40,816 nucleotides of DNA from NCBI GenBank assembly GCA_017455065.1, contig JAFTBU010000058.1, positions 1 to 40,816 of the forward strand. Direction: 5' to 3'. A model generated the notes under the pieces. It searched no databases. It had not been told where the DNA came from and worked only from the letters and a program-made list of their open reading frames with translations. This document shows positions 16,502 to 26,800 of this stretch, piece by piece. Origin of the DNA: Bacteroidales bacterium (GTDB lineage: Bacteria; Bacteroidota; Bacteroidia; Bacteroidales; UBA932). Position 1 is the stretch's first letter, and the number at the start of each line of letters is the position of its first letter. The translations under genes and the position numbers were made by a program.

Positions 16502-17644
16502 ATGAGAAACTCAATCCACCAGAAATTCGTCTCTCTTTTCGGAACTTCAGGAGAGCAATATGCCTCAGCCGGGCGCATAAATCTTATCGGAGAACATACT
16601 GACTACAACGGGGGCTTTGTCTTCCCCGGGGCCATCGACAAAGGCATAGTGGTGGAAATCAAGCCCAACGGCACCTCGATGGTGAGGGTTTTCGCCCTGG
16701 ACAGGGACTCTTTCGCCACCTTCGACCCCAACTTTGAGGATATACCTGACAAAGGTTGGGTGCGATATGTGTTCGGCGTGTGCCGCGAGTTCATCAAGAG
16801 GGGCGGCCGGGTGGAAGGCTTCGACGCCGTCTTCGCCGGAGACGTTCCCCTGGGAGCCGGACTTTCCAGCTCCGCCGCCCTCGAGGGGGCCTTCGCCTTC
16901 GCGATCAACGACCTGTTCGGATCTGGCTTCGACGGCGCCACGCTTGCGCGTATCGGCCAGTCCACGGAGCACAATTACTGCGGGGTGAACTGCGGCATCA
17001 TGGACCAGTTCGCGTCCATCCATGGCAAGAAAGACCATCTGATGTTACTCAATTGCAGCACCCTCGAATACAAATATTTCCCTTTCCACGCCGAAGGTTT
17101 CCGCCTGGTGCTGGTCAATACCGGAGTCGAGCACGAACTCGCATCTTCGGCATACAACAGGCGCAGGCAGTCCTGTGAGACGGCAGTGGCCGCCATACAG
17201 AAGAACCACCCGGAGGTGAAAACCCTGAGCGACGCCAAACGTATCTGGCTCGAAGAGGTCCGTGAAGACATATGCGCCGAGGATTTCCTCAGGGCCCAGT
17301 ATGTGATAGGCGAAATGCAGAGGGTCCTCGACGTGTGCGACGCCCTGCTGAGGGAAGATTTCGAGACTGTCGGCGAAATGATGTACCAGACCCATTTCGG
17401 CCTCAGCCGCCAGTACGGTGTGAGCTGCCCCGAGCTGGATTTCCTCAACCATCTGGCCCGCAAGATGGATGTCACCGGCTCCAGGATGATGGGCGGCGGT
17501 TTCGGCGGATGCACCATCAACCTCGTGAGGGATGAACTGTACGACAGTTTCGTGGCCGCCGCAAAAGAAAAGTTCGCGGCCGAATTCGGCCACGAACCTC
17601 AAATCTATGATGTCGTCATTTCTGACGGCGCCAGGAAACTCTAG
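16502..17644 (+). CDS. galK: Galactokinase
   Basis: A 380-residue GHMP kinase that phosphorylates galactose at C1 with ATP, the first committed step of the Leloir pathway. The galactose-binding signature GRINLIGEHTDYNGG lies at 24-38, the ATP loop PLGAGLSSSAALEG at 116-129, the catalytic base is Asp168 in NCGIMDQF, and the third GHMP motif GGGFGGCTINLV is near the C-terminus. Length fits the family. The partner galM is in the window but in a different unit, and galT is not seen here. Its TAG stop overlaps the ppiD stop in a shared CTAG (17641-17644). Confidence 0.97.
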   Translation: MRNSIHQKFVSLFGTSGEQYASAGRINLIGEHTDYNGGFVFPGAIDKGIVVEIKPNGTSMVRVFALDRDSFATFDPNFEDIPDKGWVRYVFGVCREFIKRGGRVEGFDAVFAGDVPLGAGLSSSAALEGAFAFAINDLFGSGFDGATLARIGQSTEHNYCGVNCGIMDQFASIHGKKDHLMLLNCSTLEYKYFPFHAEGFRLVLVNTGVEHELASSAYNRRRQSCETAVAAIQKNHPEVKTLSDAKRIWLEEVREDICAEDFLRAQYVIGEMQRVLDVCDALLREDFETVGEMMYQTHFGLSRQYGVSCPELDFLNHLARKMDVTGSRMMGGGFGGCTINLVRDELYDSFVAAAKEKFAAEFGHEPQIYDVVISDGARKL

Positions 17645-19728
17645 AAGAATCTTGCCCTGTTGTCCTTGACTCCGGCCTCTTCTGCCATCTGGTCCATGAT
17701 GGTCTGAGCCTGGTACTGGGCTTTCTGTGCCTCGTAGTTCTTGGCATCATCCTCGGTGTAGAAGCTCTCCTGACGACGGTCTTTCACCTTCACCACATAG
17801 ACACCCATCTGGCCTGCGACAGGCTTTCCGATCTGTCCGACAGGGAGGGATGAAGCGGCTCCGAAGACCACGCCTTCTGCGAGGGATGAGCTCCTGAAGG
17901 AGACTGCATCCAGGGAGATGACCTCAGACTCGAGGGCGTCGGCGATCTCCTGCATGTCGGTGAGACCTGCGATCTTGGCGGCGACCTCTGCCTTCACCTT
18001 CTCGTCACGCTTCTGGTTGTAGAGCTGCTGCTGGATGGACAGAGCCACATCCTTGACAGGAGCATAACCTTCCTCGTGGATGTTCTTCACGGTGGTGATG
18101 AAGAAGTAGTTGTTGTTTACGGTGATGATGTTGGAAGCCTTGCCGACTTTGTTGTCGAAGATCCAACGGGTCACTTCCCTGGCCTGGTCGATGGCGCCGT
18201 AGGAAGCGACGTTCTCGAGGACATTGTTTACAGGGTGGGAATAGACACCGGTGGAATCCACGGCCTTGAGGTAACCCTCATAGGTTCCGTTCGCGATGGA
18301 AGCGAACCTGTTGGCCTGTGAATAGTAGTTGTTGTAAGTCTCCTTGCTGGCCAGGGCGGTCTTCTCGAAGATGGCGACCTGCTTCTTGGCTACGGGCTTG
18401 GTGGCCTTGGTGACCACGACCACGTGGGAACCGTACTGGGTTGTGAGCACGAAGGGCTTGCCGAGAGGAGCGGTGATGACCGACTCAAATCCGGGGATCA
18501 TGTAGTTCTGGGTCATCCAGCCGATGTTTCCGAGCTCTCCGTCAGCGGCGGAGGACTGGTCGGAGGACCACTGGGCTGCCACTTCTGAGAAGTTGGCGCC
18601 ACGGGCGATGACGTTCTGGAGGCTGTCAGCCTTGGCCTTGGCGTCGGTGCCCTGAAGCAGGATGTGCCTCACGTACACGGAGTCGGGAATCATAGCATTG
18701 GCCATGATCCTGCCGGCGAAGAAGGAGTTTCCGGACTGATAGACAGGGGAAACGCCGGTCTTGTTGGAAGACACGAACTCGTCGAGCTCGGTGTTGACGG
18801 TGAAGAGCTCGCCGTCCTTGTACCAGTACTCTGAGTAGGGACGGTCGGAGTTCTTGAGGAGGAAATTCCTCATGTTGGTGGTGGTGCCGAACTCGTCCAT
18901 GGCGGCGATCATCTCGTCGCTGGTGGCAGCGATGTCAGACTCTGAAGGGATCACCTCGAAGACGACATACTCTATGTCACGGCTGGCCTTCTGCTTGAAG
19001 AAGTCCTTGTGGGCGTTGTAAAAATCAGTGATTTCCTTGCTGGACACCTGGATGGTGGTATCGGTGCTGAAGTCGAACCTCTTGAGGACGAAATCGATGT
19101 CGGCCACGCTGTTGTTCTCAGCGAGAGCGGCGGCGAGACGGACGGGGTTGACCACGTCGGACTGGATGAAGAGCGAACCGTACTTGCTGTAGAACTGCTG
19201 GGTATAGACAGAGTTCTGCAGATAGTTCCAGTAATTCTTGTAGGATCCGGTGGGATCTGCGTCAAGACTCTGGACGAAGTTTACGAGATTCTGGGAAGAG
19301 AAAGTTCCGGTCTCGTCCATGAACACCTGGTTCTGGGCAAGGACGGGGGAGATGTTCTCACCGGTGGTGAGCTCTACCATCTCTTCCTCACCGACGGTGA
19401 GTCCGGCTGCCTTTGCGTTCTTGAGGAACATGTACTTGTCCAAGAAGGACTGCCATGCAGCCTCGTTGATCTGGTTGCGTACTTCCTCGGTCTGGGAAGT
19501 GGTGCCGGAGATGAGCTCGTTGACATCATTGATCTTGTCGACCTCATCCACGAAATCGTTATAGGAAACTCTCTTTGATCCGATCTGACCCACATCATAC
19601 TTCTTGGACATGGACTGGAGAGCCGATTCCAAAGTGCTCGGGTCGATGATAAATGATAAAAGTGCGAGAGCGATGATGATGGAAATCAGCACTCCGAACT
19701 TAACGCGAATTTTTTCAAGAACCGCCAT
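17641..19728 (-). CDS. ppiD: Membrane-anchored peptidylprolyl isomerase (PpiD/SurA type)
   Basis: A 695-residue periplasmic folding factor tethered to the inner membrane. One transmembrane segment lies at about residues 12-30. A SurA-like N-terminal chaperone region follows (GSKRVSYNDFVDEVDKIND, then helices). The parvulin domain runs at about 345-460 and begins VYVRHILLQG, with ELGNIGWMTQNYMIPGFE. The C-terminal region to 695 looks like a further, degenerate parvulin-like or chaperone part. It probably assists outer-membrane protein folding. It is the last gene of the coaX-OMP-TPR-lptC cluster but has its own promoter in the 69-base gap. I chose ATG 19728 since MAVLEKIRVKFG gives the usual short cytoplasmic lead. 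Confidence 0.93.
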   Translation of the reverse strand: MAVLEKIRVKFGVLISIIIALALLSFIIDPSTLESALQSMSKKYDVGQIGSKRVSYNDFVDEVDKINDVNELISGTTSQTEEVRNQINEAAWQSFLDKYMFLKNAKAAGLTVGEEEMVELTTGENISPVLAQNQVFMDETGTFSSQNLVNFVQSLDADPTGSYKNYWNYLQNSVYTQQFYSKYGSLFIQSDVVNPVRLAAALAENNSVADIDFVLKRFDFSTDTTIQVSSKEITDFYNAHKDFFKQKASRDIEYVVFEVIPSESDIAATSDEMIAAMDEFGTTTNMRNFLLKNSDRPYSEYWYKDGELFTVNTELDEFVSSNKTGVSPVYQSGNSFFAGRIMANAMIPDSVYVRHILLQGTDAKAKADSLQNVIARGANFSEVAAQWSSDQSSAADGELGNIGWMTQNYMIPGFESVITAPLGKPFVLTTQYGSHVVVVTKATKPVAKKQVAIFEKTALASKETYNNYYSQANRFASIANGTYEGYLKAVDSTGVYSHPVNNVLENVASYGAIDQAREVTRWIFDNKVGKASNIITVNNNYFFITTVKNIHEEGYAPVKDVALSIQQQLYNQKRDEKVKAEVAAKIAGLTDMQEIADALESEVISLDAVSFRSSSLAEGVVFGAASSLPVGQIGKPVAGQMGVYVVKVKDRRQESFYTEDDAKNYEAQKAQYQAQTIMDQMAEEAGVKDNRARFF

Positions 19729-19767
19729 TTTGTTGTATACTTATTAATTAATAATCAAATTGGGCTG

Positions 19768-19775
19768 CGAAGATA
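19768..19775 (-). promoter_or_regulatory. -7 box of ppiD
   Basis: On the minus strand TATCTTCG, a near match to TAnnTTTG, lies about 40 bases before the ppiD start. It suggests that ppiD is also transcribed separately from lptC. Confidence 0.45.
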
Positions 19776-19797
19776 GCAAATTTCTATCTAATGTGCA

Positions 19798-20424
19798 TTA
19801 TTTTTTAGGAAAAGGACCTATAAAATTGACCGAATCCACAAAAACGACCGTAGTATCCTGCTCCGCATAGCCGTAGCTGTTGAAAGGTTTGAGCAGGATG
19901 GCCTGGCGGGCGTGGTCGTCGGAGCGCATGCCGTATCCCTGCATGAAACCGTCCGGAGAATACATCTTGACGTAGCAGTCGGTGTAGATTTCCTTCAGGG
20001 TTTCATCCCAGTAGATGGTGTCGGTCTCCATGGTCTGACGGTTGATCACATTGTGTATGACCACGTTGCCGAAAGCGGACCAGGTCTCGCTGTATCTGCG
20101 GTTGCGGGGGGTGAAATGTATGGCCCCGTCGGATATGACCAGGGTCTCGAGGGCCCCTTCTTCATTGTATCCGAAAACTTGCAGCCCTTCGGGGAACTTC
20201 TCAAATGACGCAGTGTCGTTGGTGTATCTCTCCATCACCGGTGCTTCCATCCTGTCCTTTATCACCCCGTTCTCGCTCTCCACGGCGAACATGTTGTTCA
20301 CCACCTGCTGGGGGAGGTCTCCGGTGGGCAGGGGGTCGGCCTCCTGCCTGTCGCAAGAAACGACAATGCTGGCAACCACAGCAGTGATTGCCAGCACAAG
20401 CGTCTTATGTGTCCTCGATGTCAA
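19798..20424 (-). CDS. lptC: LPS export protein LptC (putative lipoprotein)
   Basis: A 208-residue LptC-like component of the LPS transport bridge, linking the LptBFG transporter to periplasmic LptA. The strand-rich jellyroll pattern is visible (QVFGYNEEGALETLVISDGAIHF, then a FGNVVIHNV strand and later TDCYVKMYSPDGFMQGYGM). Instead of a plain membrane anchor it has a signal with lipobox VVSC (Cys24), as seen in Bacteroidetes LptC-like proteins. There is no ATG before the lipobox: the start must be TTG 20424 or GTG 20397, because the TAA stop of the TPR gene lies in the same frame one codon upstream of the TTG. TTG gives a better basic N-terminus (TSRTHK). Confidence 0.85.
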   Translation of the reverse strand: MTSRTHKTLVLAITAVVASIVVSCDRQEADPLPTGDLPQQVVNNMFAVESENGVIKDRMEAPVMERYTNDTASFEKFPEGLQVFGYNEEGALETLVISDGAIHFTPRNRRYSETWSAFGNVVIHNVINRQTMETDTIYWDETLKEIYTDCYVKMYSPDGFMQGYGMRSDDHARQAILLKPFNSYGYAEQDTTVVFVDSVNFIGPFPKK

Positions 20425-20427
20425 ACC

Positions 20428-21753
20428 TTATTTCTGGGTTCTGACGGTGGTGGTAGCCCTCATGGCACCGCAGGTCACGGTGTAGGACTGACCGTCGGTA
20501 AGGTCATACATGAAGGCCTCTGCGGTCTGGGGATAGTAGCGGGCGCACTGGCTGATCATCCTGGCGGCCTCCTCTGCGAGGGACTCGTCGGCGTTCCTGG
20601 CCCTGTTGAAATAATCCACTGCCACCCAGTAAGGTGCCCTGCGGCTGATCTCGTCGCCTCCGCAAGATGCGGTGCTCCAGATGGTTCCCATCAGGAAGTT
20701 GGCCTTGCCGGCGAGGCTGGGATCGCCTTCAAGAGCGGCGCGGGCGTACTCGAGAGCACGTGCGGACTGGCCGGACTTGTAGCAGAATGCTGCAAGCTCA
20801 TAGGAGTACTGTGCGTCGGTCTTGGCGTCGGACTCGGGGGATTCGATAGCCTCGGTCATGTACTTGATGGCGTCGGCGGTATTGCCCCTGGAAGAGTTCA
20901 GTCTGAACAGACCGTAGGCGGAAGTATAGGAAGGATCGAGTCTGTACATGGTGGTGGCGGCCTTCAGGAAGAGGTCGTTGTCGGTGCAGCCCTCGGTCAG
21001 ACCCATCATCCTCACGATGTTGGTAGCGAGCTGGAGATCCTCGGGAGCGGCTTCAAACCTGGGGGTGAAGAGCTCGAGAAGGTTTTCGCAGCTGGCGACC
21101 TTGCTGGAGATGAAGATGCTCTCGATATCGGTGCGGATATTGGCCTTCTGCTCCTGCTCTGCCTCGTTGGCGGCAGCGGTCTTGTCCTCAAGCTCGATGT
21201 TCCTCTGGTAGATGTTGATCACCTGCTCGGCGTCGAGCTTGCCTTCCTGGTAGAGGGCGACTGCGGCGTTGAGGTCGAAGAGGAAGGTGGAAGCCTTCGC
21301 CTTCTCCTGGTTGGCCGCGATGATGGCCTCATACTCCTTGAAAAGGTACTCGTTGTCGTCCTTTACATAGTTGGAGAGGTCCACTGCCTTGTTGTTCAGG
21401 GCGACGACCTTGTTGGCGGGATAATACTCTGCCCTGAGGTTGTGGAGGGTCATCAGGGTATCGATGAGGGCCTTCCTGTATTCAGCGTTCCTGGCATTCT
21501 GGGAGATGAGCCTGCGCATGAGGGTGGTACCGTTGATGAGCAGATTCTGGCTTGCCTGAGGAGGGCAGAGCCTGTATGCCTCACGCCAGTTGGGGAGGGC
21601 GTCGTCATAGCTCTTGGACTTGAAATACTCGTTGTAGTAGGAGAGGTACTTGAGGCATTCCGCGCTGTCCGCTCCGTACTTGGACTGGGCTGAAAGCTGG
21701 GTGCCCAGCATCATCATTGCAACTCCTGCAATAGCGACAATAAGTTTTTTCAT
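20428..21753 (-). CDS. Exported TPR-like repeat protein
   Basis: A 441-residue exported, largely helical protein. Signal peptide at residues 1 to about 22 (MKKLIVAIAGVAMM, ending LSAQ). The rest consists of helix pairs with TPR-like spacing, for example SYDDALPNWREAYRLCPP, DPSYTSAYGLFRLNSSRGNT and KSGQSARALEYARAALEGDP. It probably forms a periplasmic scaffold. ATG 21753 is chosen for the signal peptide; the frame extends 19 residues further without one. It sits between an outer-membrane protein and lptC, so a role in envelope assembly is likely, but no partner is known. Confidence 0.83.
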   Translation of the reverse strand: MKKLIVAIAGVAMMMLGTQLSAQSKYGADSAECLKYLSYYNEYFKSKSYDDALPNWREAYRLCPPQASQNLLINGTTLMRRLISQNARNAEYRKALIDTLMTLHNLRAEYYPANKVVALNNKAVDLSNYVKDDNEYLFKEYEAIIAANQEKAKASTFLFDLNAAVALYQEGKLDAEQVINIYQRNIELEDKTAAANEAEQEQKANIRTDIESIFISSKVASCENLLELFTPRFEAAPEDLQLATNIVRMMGLTEGCTDNDLFLKAATTMYRLDPSYTSAYGLFRLNSSRGNTADAIKYMTEAIESPESDAKTDAQYSYELAAFCYKSGQSARALEYARAALEGDPSLAGKANFLMGTIWSTASCGGDEISRRAPYWVAVDYFNRARNADESLAEEAARMISQCARYYPQTAEAFMYDLTDGQSYTVTCGAMRATTTVRTQK

Positions 21754-21775
21754 GATACTATCGGTTTTTAAATTA

Positions 21776-23101
21776 TTAATCATACTGTATTCTCTGGAAC
21801 CAAATGTCAAAGAAGTTGAATCCGACGGAGAAGTTTACGTATCTCTCGCGTATGAGATTGTCCTTCAATGTTCCTCTCTGTCCAATTTCCATGCCTAAAG
21901 TGATTCCGTTGTTCCTGCGGAAGACCGGAAGGGTGATTCCTAGCGTGATTCCGGTGGAGGAAATCCGGTTTCCGTCGAGGGCGAAATACTCTTTCTTGTG
22001 ATAGACTCCGGCCCTGTAGGAACAAGTGTTGAAATAGTAGCGGACATCGTTGGGATTGGGGACGATCTCCACTCCGACGCGGTAGGATTCCGCCACGGTA
22101 TTGGTGAAAATGGAGCTGCCCTTGCCGGGGATGAGGTTGCCGGCGAAGCCCTTGGTGACGTCCAGTCCGGACTTGGTCCAGTCGGCGCGGGTGTAGTCGG
22201 CGGTGAGCAGGAAACGGTTGCCGGAGCGGAAGCTCAGGCCCACGCCTATCTCGTCGGCTATCTTCACGCCGGAGATGCTGCCGGCGCTGTGCGAGATGGT
22301 ATCCACCACCGCGGCGCTGCCGGAAGAGTATTTGTAATTTTCAATCTCTCCGCGGAGGTCCGTGCCGAGGCGGTAGGTGGCTCCCAGGGTCAATGAGGAA
22401 TTGGCTCCCAGAGGCTGCTCATACTGCAGGCCGAACTTCCAGGTGAAGGCGCGCATGTCAAGGTCTATACCGTTCTGCACTCCGTTGAAACTGCTGTCGG
22501 TGAATGTTTCGGTGAAGGTCCTCTCGTTCTGGCCGAAGAGGAGTGTGGCCTGTGCACCCAGCGAAAGCCGCTTCCATAAGGTGACGCCCGCCGCGGCGAA
22601 GCCCTGGTAGATGCTTCCGTGGCCGTTGGCGGTATAGGCGACGGGGCCGGTCTGGGCGATCAGCGCGGGGTCGGTATAGTAGTCTCCGTAGCCGTAGCCG
22701 GTGCTGCTGAAGGGGGCGATGCCCACCATCATGGCGGAGTGGTGATAAATCGGGAAAGTGATGATCAGGTCGGAAAGGCTGAGAGTATTGCCCACGGACT
22801 TGCGGCCGCCCTGGGCGAAATACTTATTGTCCTGATACATCGAGAAGTCGGACATGAATGCCAGGGAATCGCGGGCGGTGACAGCCGCGGGATTGAGGGC
22901 ATTGATGAAGCGGTTGCTGCGGACAGCTATGCCGGCGCCGCCCATGGTCCTGTTGTACGCCGAGCCCCCTTCCATGATGTCGCCCAGCCCGAACATGGAA
23001 TACGGGGTGAAGCTGCCGTAGGACTGGGCCCCGGCCACGGCTCCCCCGAAGAGGAGAAGCAGCGTCGCGACGCACAATCTATTGAATATGTTTCCTGACA
23101 T
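21776..23101 (-). CDS. Outer-membrane beta-barrel protein (FadL/OmpP1-like)
   Basis: A 441-residue outer-membrane protein. A signal peptide ends near GAQS (residue about 27). An N-terminal GGAGIAVRSNRFINALNPAA segment resembles the hatch region of FadL/OmpP1-type transporters, whose members carry hydrophobic compounds. The remainder is alternating amphipathic strands and ends in an aromatic C-terminal strand (FNFFDIWFQRIQYD). The gene overlaps the 3' end of coaX by 23 bases, so the start at 23101 is plausible but translation must begin inside coaX. The first downstream gene encodes the TPR-like exported protein. Cargo unknown. Confidence 0.8.
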   Translation of the reverse strand: MSGNIFNRLCVATLLLLFGGAVAGAQSYGSFTPYSMFGLGDIMEGGSAYNRTMGGAGIAVRSNRFINALNPAAVTARDSLAFMSDFSMYQDNKYFAQGGRKSVGNTLSLSDLIITFPIYHHSAMMVGIAPFSSTGYGYGDYYTDPALIAQTGPVAYTANGHGSIYQGFAAAGVTLWKRLSLGAQATLLFGQNERTFTETFTDSSFNGVQNGIDLDMRAFTWKFGLQYEQPLGANSSLTLGATYRLGTDLRGEIENYKYSSGSAAVVDTISHSAGSISGVKIADEIGVGLSFRSGNRFLLTADYTRADWTKSGLDVTKGFAGNLIPGKGSSIFTNTVAESYRVGVEIVPNPNDVRYYFNTCSYRAGVYHKKEYFALDGNRISSTGITLGITLPVFRRNNGITLGMEIGQRGTLKDNLIRERYVNFSVGFNFFDIWFQRIQYD

Positions 23102-23807
23102 AATCTTCAGTCATTATGGCCAATCCCATCAGAACCATGTTCGGGACTACGAAGACGGAATACTTCATCTGCCTGGCAAAATACACTGCATCTCCGCCCG
23201 TGAAAATCACGATGTTCTCCGGATAACGGCCTATATATCCTTCAATTTCAAACATTATGCCTGAAATCACACCGGCCTCGACGGCACTCTGTACGGAAGT
23301 GCCTATGGCCGGAACGGTTTCCGGCGTATTCACCACAGGAAGGGATTTCGAATACCTGCCCAGGGATTTGAATCTCGTCCTGCAGCCGGGAGAAATCATT
23401 CCCCCGCAATAGCGGCCCTGCGCGTCGAGGAAATCCACCGTCAGCGTAGTGCCGAAGTCAAAGATGGAGCAGGGTTTCTCTTTGAAGAGATATCTCGCGG
23501 CAATGAGTACAGCCGCCCTGTCGTAGGAAAGATATTCCGGGAGGGAATATCCCAACAAGGGGGCCGTGTGCACACGGTCGAGCACCACCAGGTGCCGGCA
23601 CTCGCCGCCGAGAAGTTTCTCTTCCTGCTCCGTCAGGTCTCTTGCCGATGCCACGCAGAGGACCTCGGGCTTTTCCTTTTCAGTGATGGAAAGGATGTAT
23701 TCCATGGTCTTCTCTCCCTGATATCTGTAGGTTTTGCCGAGAGTAGTGCCTTCGCACCAAGCGGCTTTCAGGGCAGTATTGCCTATTTCAACCAACAGAT
23801 TGGGCAT
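23079..23807 (-). CDS. coaX: Type III pantothenate kinase
   Basis: A 242-residue CoaX that phosphorylates pantothenate, the first step of coenzyme A synthesis. It has the acetate/sugar kinase fold motifs: an N-terminal VEIGNT loop (residues 6-11), YDR at 95-97, IFDFGTTLTVDFLD at 115-128 with Asp117 and Asp125, and the later VIFTGGDA. The usual first Asp of the DxGN phosphate loop is Glu (Glu7) here. Length is normal. The first gene of the OMP-TPR-lptC cluster, it has its own -7 box. Confidence 0.92.
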   Translation of the reverse strand: MPNLLVEIGNTALKAAWCEGTTLGKTYRYQGEKTMEYILSITEKEKPEVLCVASARDLTEQEEKLLGGECRHLVVLDRVHTAPLLGYSLPEYLSYDRAAVLIAARYLFKEKPCSIFDFGTTLTVDFLDAQGRYCGGMISPGCRTRFKSLGRYSKSLPVVNTPETVPAIGTSVQSAVEAGVISGIMFEIEGYIGRYPENIVIFTGGDAVYFARQMKYSVFVVPNMVLMGLAIMTEDYVRKHIQ

Positions 23808-23828
23808 CGTTCAAAAAGTTGTATCTCG

Positions 23829-23836
23829 CAAAATTA
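23829..23836 (-). promoter_or_regulatory. -7 box of the coaX operon
   Basis: On the minus strand TAATTTTG fits TAnnTTTG, 21 bases before the coaX start. It lies in the 34-base gap after mfd and would drive coaX and the envelope genes behind it. Confidence 0.5.
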
Positions 23837-23841
23837 GCAAT

Positions 23842-26800
23842 TTATCTCAATTTTATCAAAAGCGCATAGGCTTTTTCCAAGGTATCGATGCCGCGGGCCA
23901 CTATTTTGAGCTTCGAATCGCTCTGTTTCAGAGTCATTTCCGAAGGGAGTTTCTCTATCTTCTGCAGCAGGTTCTCGAAGGTCTTGGACTTGTAGTAGGG
24001 GGACATCGGATTGGATATGAAGAAGGCTATGAACATACCGTTCTTCACTATGATCTTCTCGAATCCGAGTTTCGATCCGGCGTTCCTGATCTTGACCACC
24101 CTGAAGAGATTGTCCACCTCTTCGGGAGCGGGGCCGAAACGGTCTGCGAGCTGATCGTAATAGATATTTATCTCCTTGTCGGTGGTGCTGGCGTCGAGCT
24201 GTTTGTAGATACGTATCTTCTCCGCCGTCACGTCCACGTATTCGTCGGGGATGTGCGCAGGCTTGTCCGTCTCCACGGTGCAGTCCACATTGAACGAGCC
24301 CCGGACGGTCTTGCCGGACAACCCTGTCTCCACGCCCAGTTCCTCCATGGCCTCGGCGAGTATTGTCTGGTATGTCTCGAAGCCCATTTCGGAGATGAAG
24401 CCGCTCTGCTCCGCTCCGAGCAGGTTTCCCGCTCCGCGGATGTCGAGGTCCTGCATGGCAATATTGAAACCGCTTCCCAGGTCGGAAAATTCTTCTATGG
24501 CCTTCAGCCTCCTGCGGGCGTCGTCGGTGATGGTGACCAGCGGGGGAACGATCAGATAGCAGAACGCCCTGATATTGGACCGCCCCACCCTGCCGCGGAG
24601 CTGATGCAGGTCGCTCAGGCCTATGTTCTGGGCCTGGTTGATGATGATGGTGTTGGCGTTGGGGATGTCCAGTCCGTTCTCTATGATGGTGGTGCAGAGG
24701 AGCATGTCATAGTCCCCGCGCATGAAATTCAGTATCCTGTTTTCGAGCTCTTTGGACTCCATCTGGCCGTGTGCTATGCATATCTTCATGTCCGGGATCA
24801 GACCGTGGAGTATGTCGTGGATGGACTGGAGTTCTTCCACTTTGTTGTGCAGGAAAAACACCTGTCCGCCGCGGTTCAGCTCGTAGTTTATTATGCTGCG
24901 TATCTCTTCCTTGTCGAAAAGTATGATTTCCGTCTGCACCGGTATCCTGTTGGGCGGCGGGGTGTTGATGATGCTGAGGTCCCTGGCGCCGAGCAGGGAG
25001 AACTGCAGGGTCCTGGGGATAGGGGTGGCCGTGAGGGTGAGGGTATCCACGTTGGAGCGGAGCTGGCGGAGCTTCTCCTTGGCGGATACTCCGAATTTCT
25101 GCTCTTCATCTATTATCAGCAGGCCGAGGTCCTTGAAATCGAATCCCGCCCCCAGTATCTTGTGGGTACCTATCAATATGTCGATCTTGCCTTCTGCGAG
25201 CCTCTTCTTGATGTCGCTCAACTCCTTCGCCGTCCTGAGCCGGCTCACGTAATCCACCGTGCAGGGGAAGCCTTCGAGGCGGGAGCGGAAGGTAGTATAG
25301 TGCTGCAGGGCCAATATGGTCGTGGGTACCAGGACCGCCACCTGCTTCCCGTCCACCACCGCCTTGAACGCCGCCCTGATGGCGACTTCAGTCTTTCCGA
25401 AGCCTACGTCGCCGCAGATGAGACGGTCCATGGGGCAATCATCCTCCATGTCGTGCTTGACCGCGATGGTGGCAGCCTCCTGGTCCGGGGTGTCCTCGTA
25501 CATGAAAGATGACTCCAACTCTTCCTGGAGGTAGGTGTCGGCCGAGAATGCGAAACCCTTGGATGCCTTGCGCTTGGCATAAAGCTGGATGAGGTCCTTG
25601 GCTATGTCCTTGACCTTGGATTTGGCTCCCGTCTTGAGGGTCTGCCAGGTCTTCGATCCGAGTTTGTTTATCCTCGGGGCCTCGCCTTCCCTGGAGCGGA
25701 AGCGGGAAATCTTGTGCAGGGCATGGACGGACACGAAGACCACGTCCCCGTCTTTGTAGGTGATCTTGACGACTTCTTTCATACGGCCGAAGTCGTCCCT
25801 CATCCTGACCAGACCTCCGAAAATACCCACGCCGTGGTCTATGTGGACCACGTAATCTCCTATGTTGAAGGAGTTCAAGTCATTGATAGTGAGCTGCTCG
25901 CTCTTCTCTACCGAGCGTCTGATGCTGACCCTGTGGAAGCGGTCGAAAATCTCGTGGTCGGAGTAGCAGCAAATCTTGTCCTGGTGGTCTATGAAGCCGT
26001 TGTGGATATTGCGTCTGGCTACCAGTTCCGGAAGATGTCCCCCTTCCTGGACCAGGATGGATTTTATCCTTTCCAGCTGGTTTTCCTTTTCGGAGAAGAT
26101 GAATACTTTGTAGCCGCCTTCGATCCTGCTGTTTATGTCCTCGGTGAGGAGTTCGAAGTTTTTGTTGAAGACAGGCTGGGGGGCGATGTTGAACTGGACG
26201 GGAGAACTGTCTTCCTTGGAAAGGGGGGTGTCCAGGAACACCCGCTTGAAGGGGCCGAGGGCCTTGAAAAACTCCTCCTGCCTGTACATATCCGAAGAGT
26301 CCAGCCACACGGTCGCCGCTGGGGGAAGGATGGAAATCAGGCTGCAGCCGTTCTCATTGTCCTCGGTGAGGATGGAGGATACTATCTCCACTTTGTCGAA
26401 GGATTCCCTGGAGAGCTGGGTGTTGCAGTCGAAGGATCCTATCTTTTCTACTTCGTCGCCCCAGAAGGAGATACGGTAGGGATTGTTGTAGGAATAGGAG
26501 AATACGTCCACCAGCGAGCCCCTGACGGCGAACTGTCCGGGAGCGGAGACGAAATCCACTTTTTCGAAGCCTGATTCTATGAGTTTGTGGGTGAGGAATT
26601 CGTGGCTGTATTCCTTGCCGACGGATATTTCCAGTATCCCTTCGCTTATTTTCTTGCTGTCGGGTATGCCTTCGGAGATGGCTGCAGGATAGGTGACTAT
26701 GATGCAGAGTTCTCCGGGGGCGGAGGTGAGTATCTTTTCTATGGCCGATGTCCTCTGGACGCTGAGCGAGGATTTGTAGTTGCTCCTCTCTATGCTGGTG

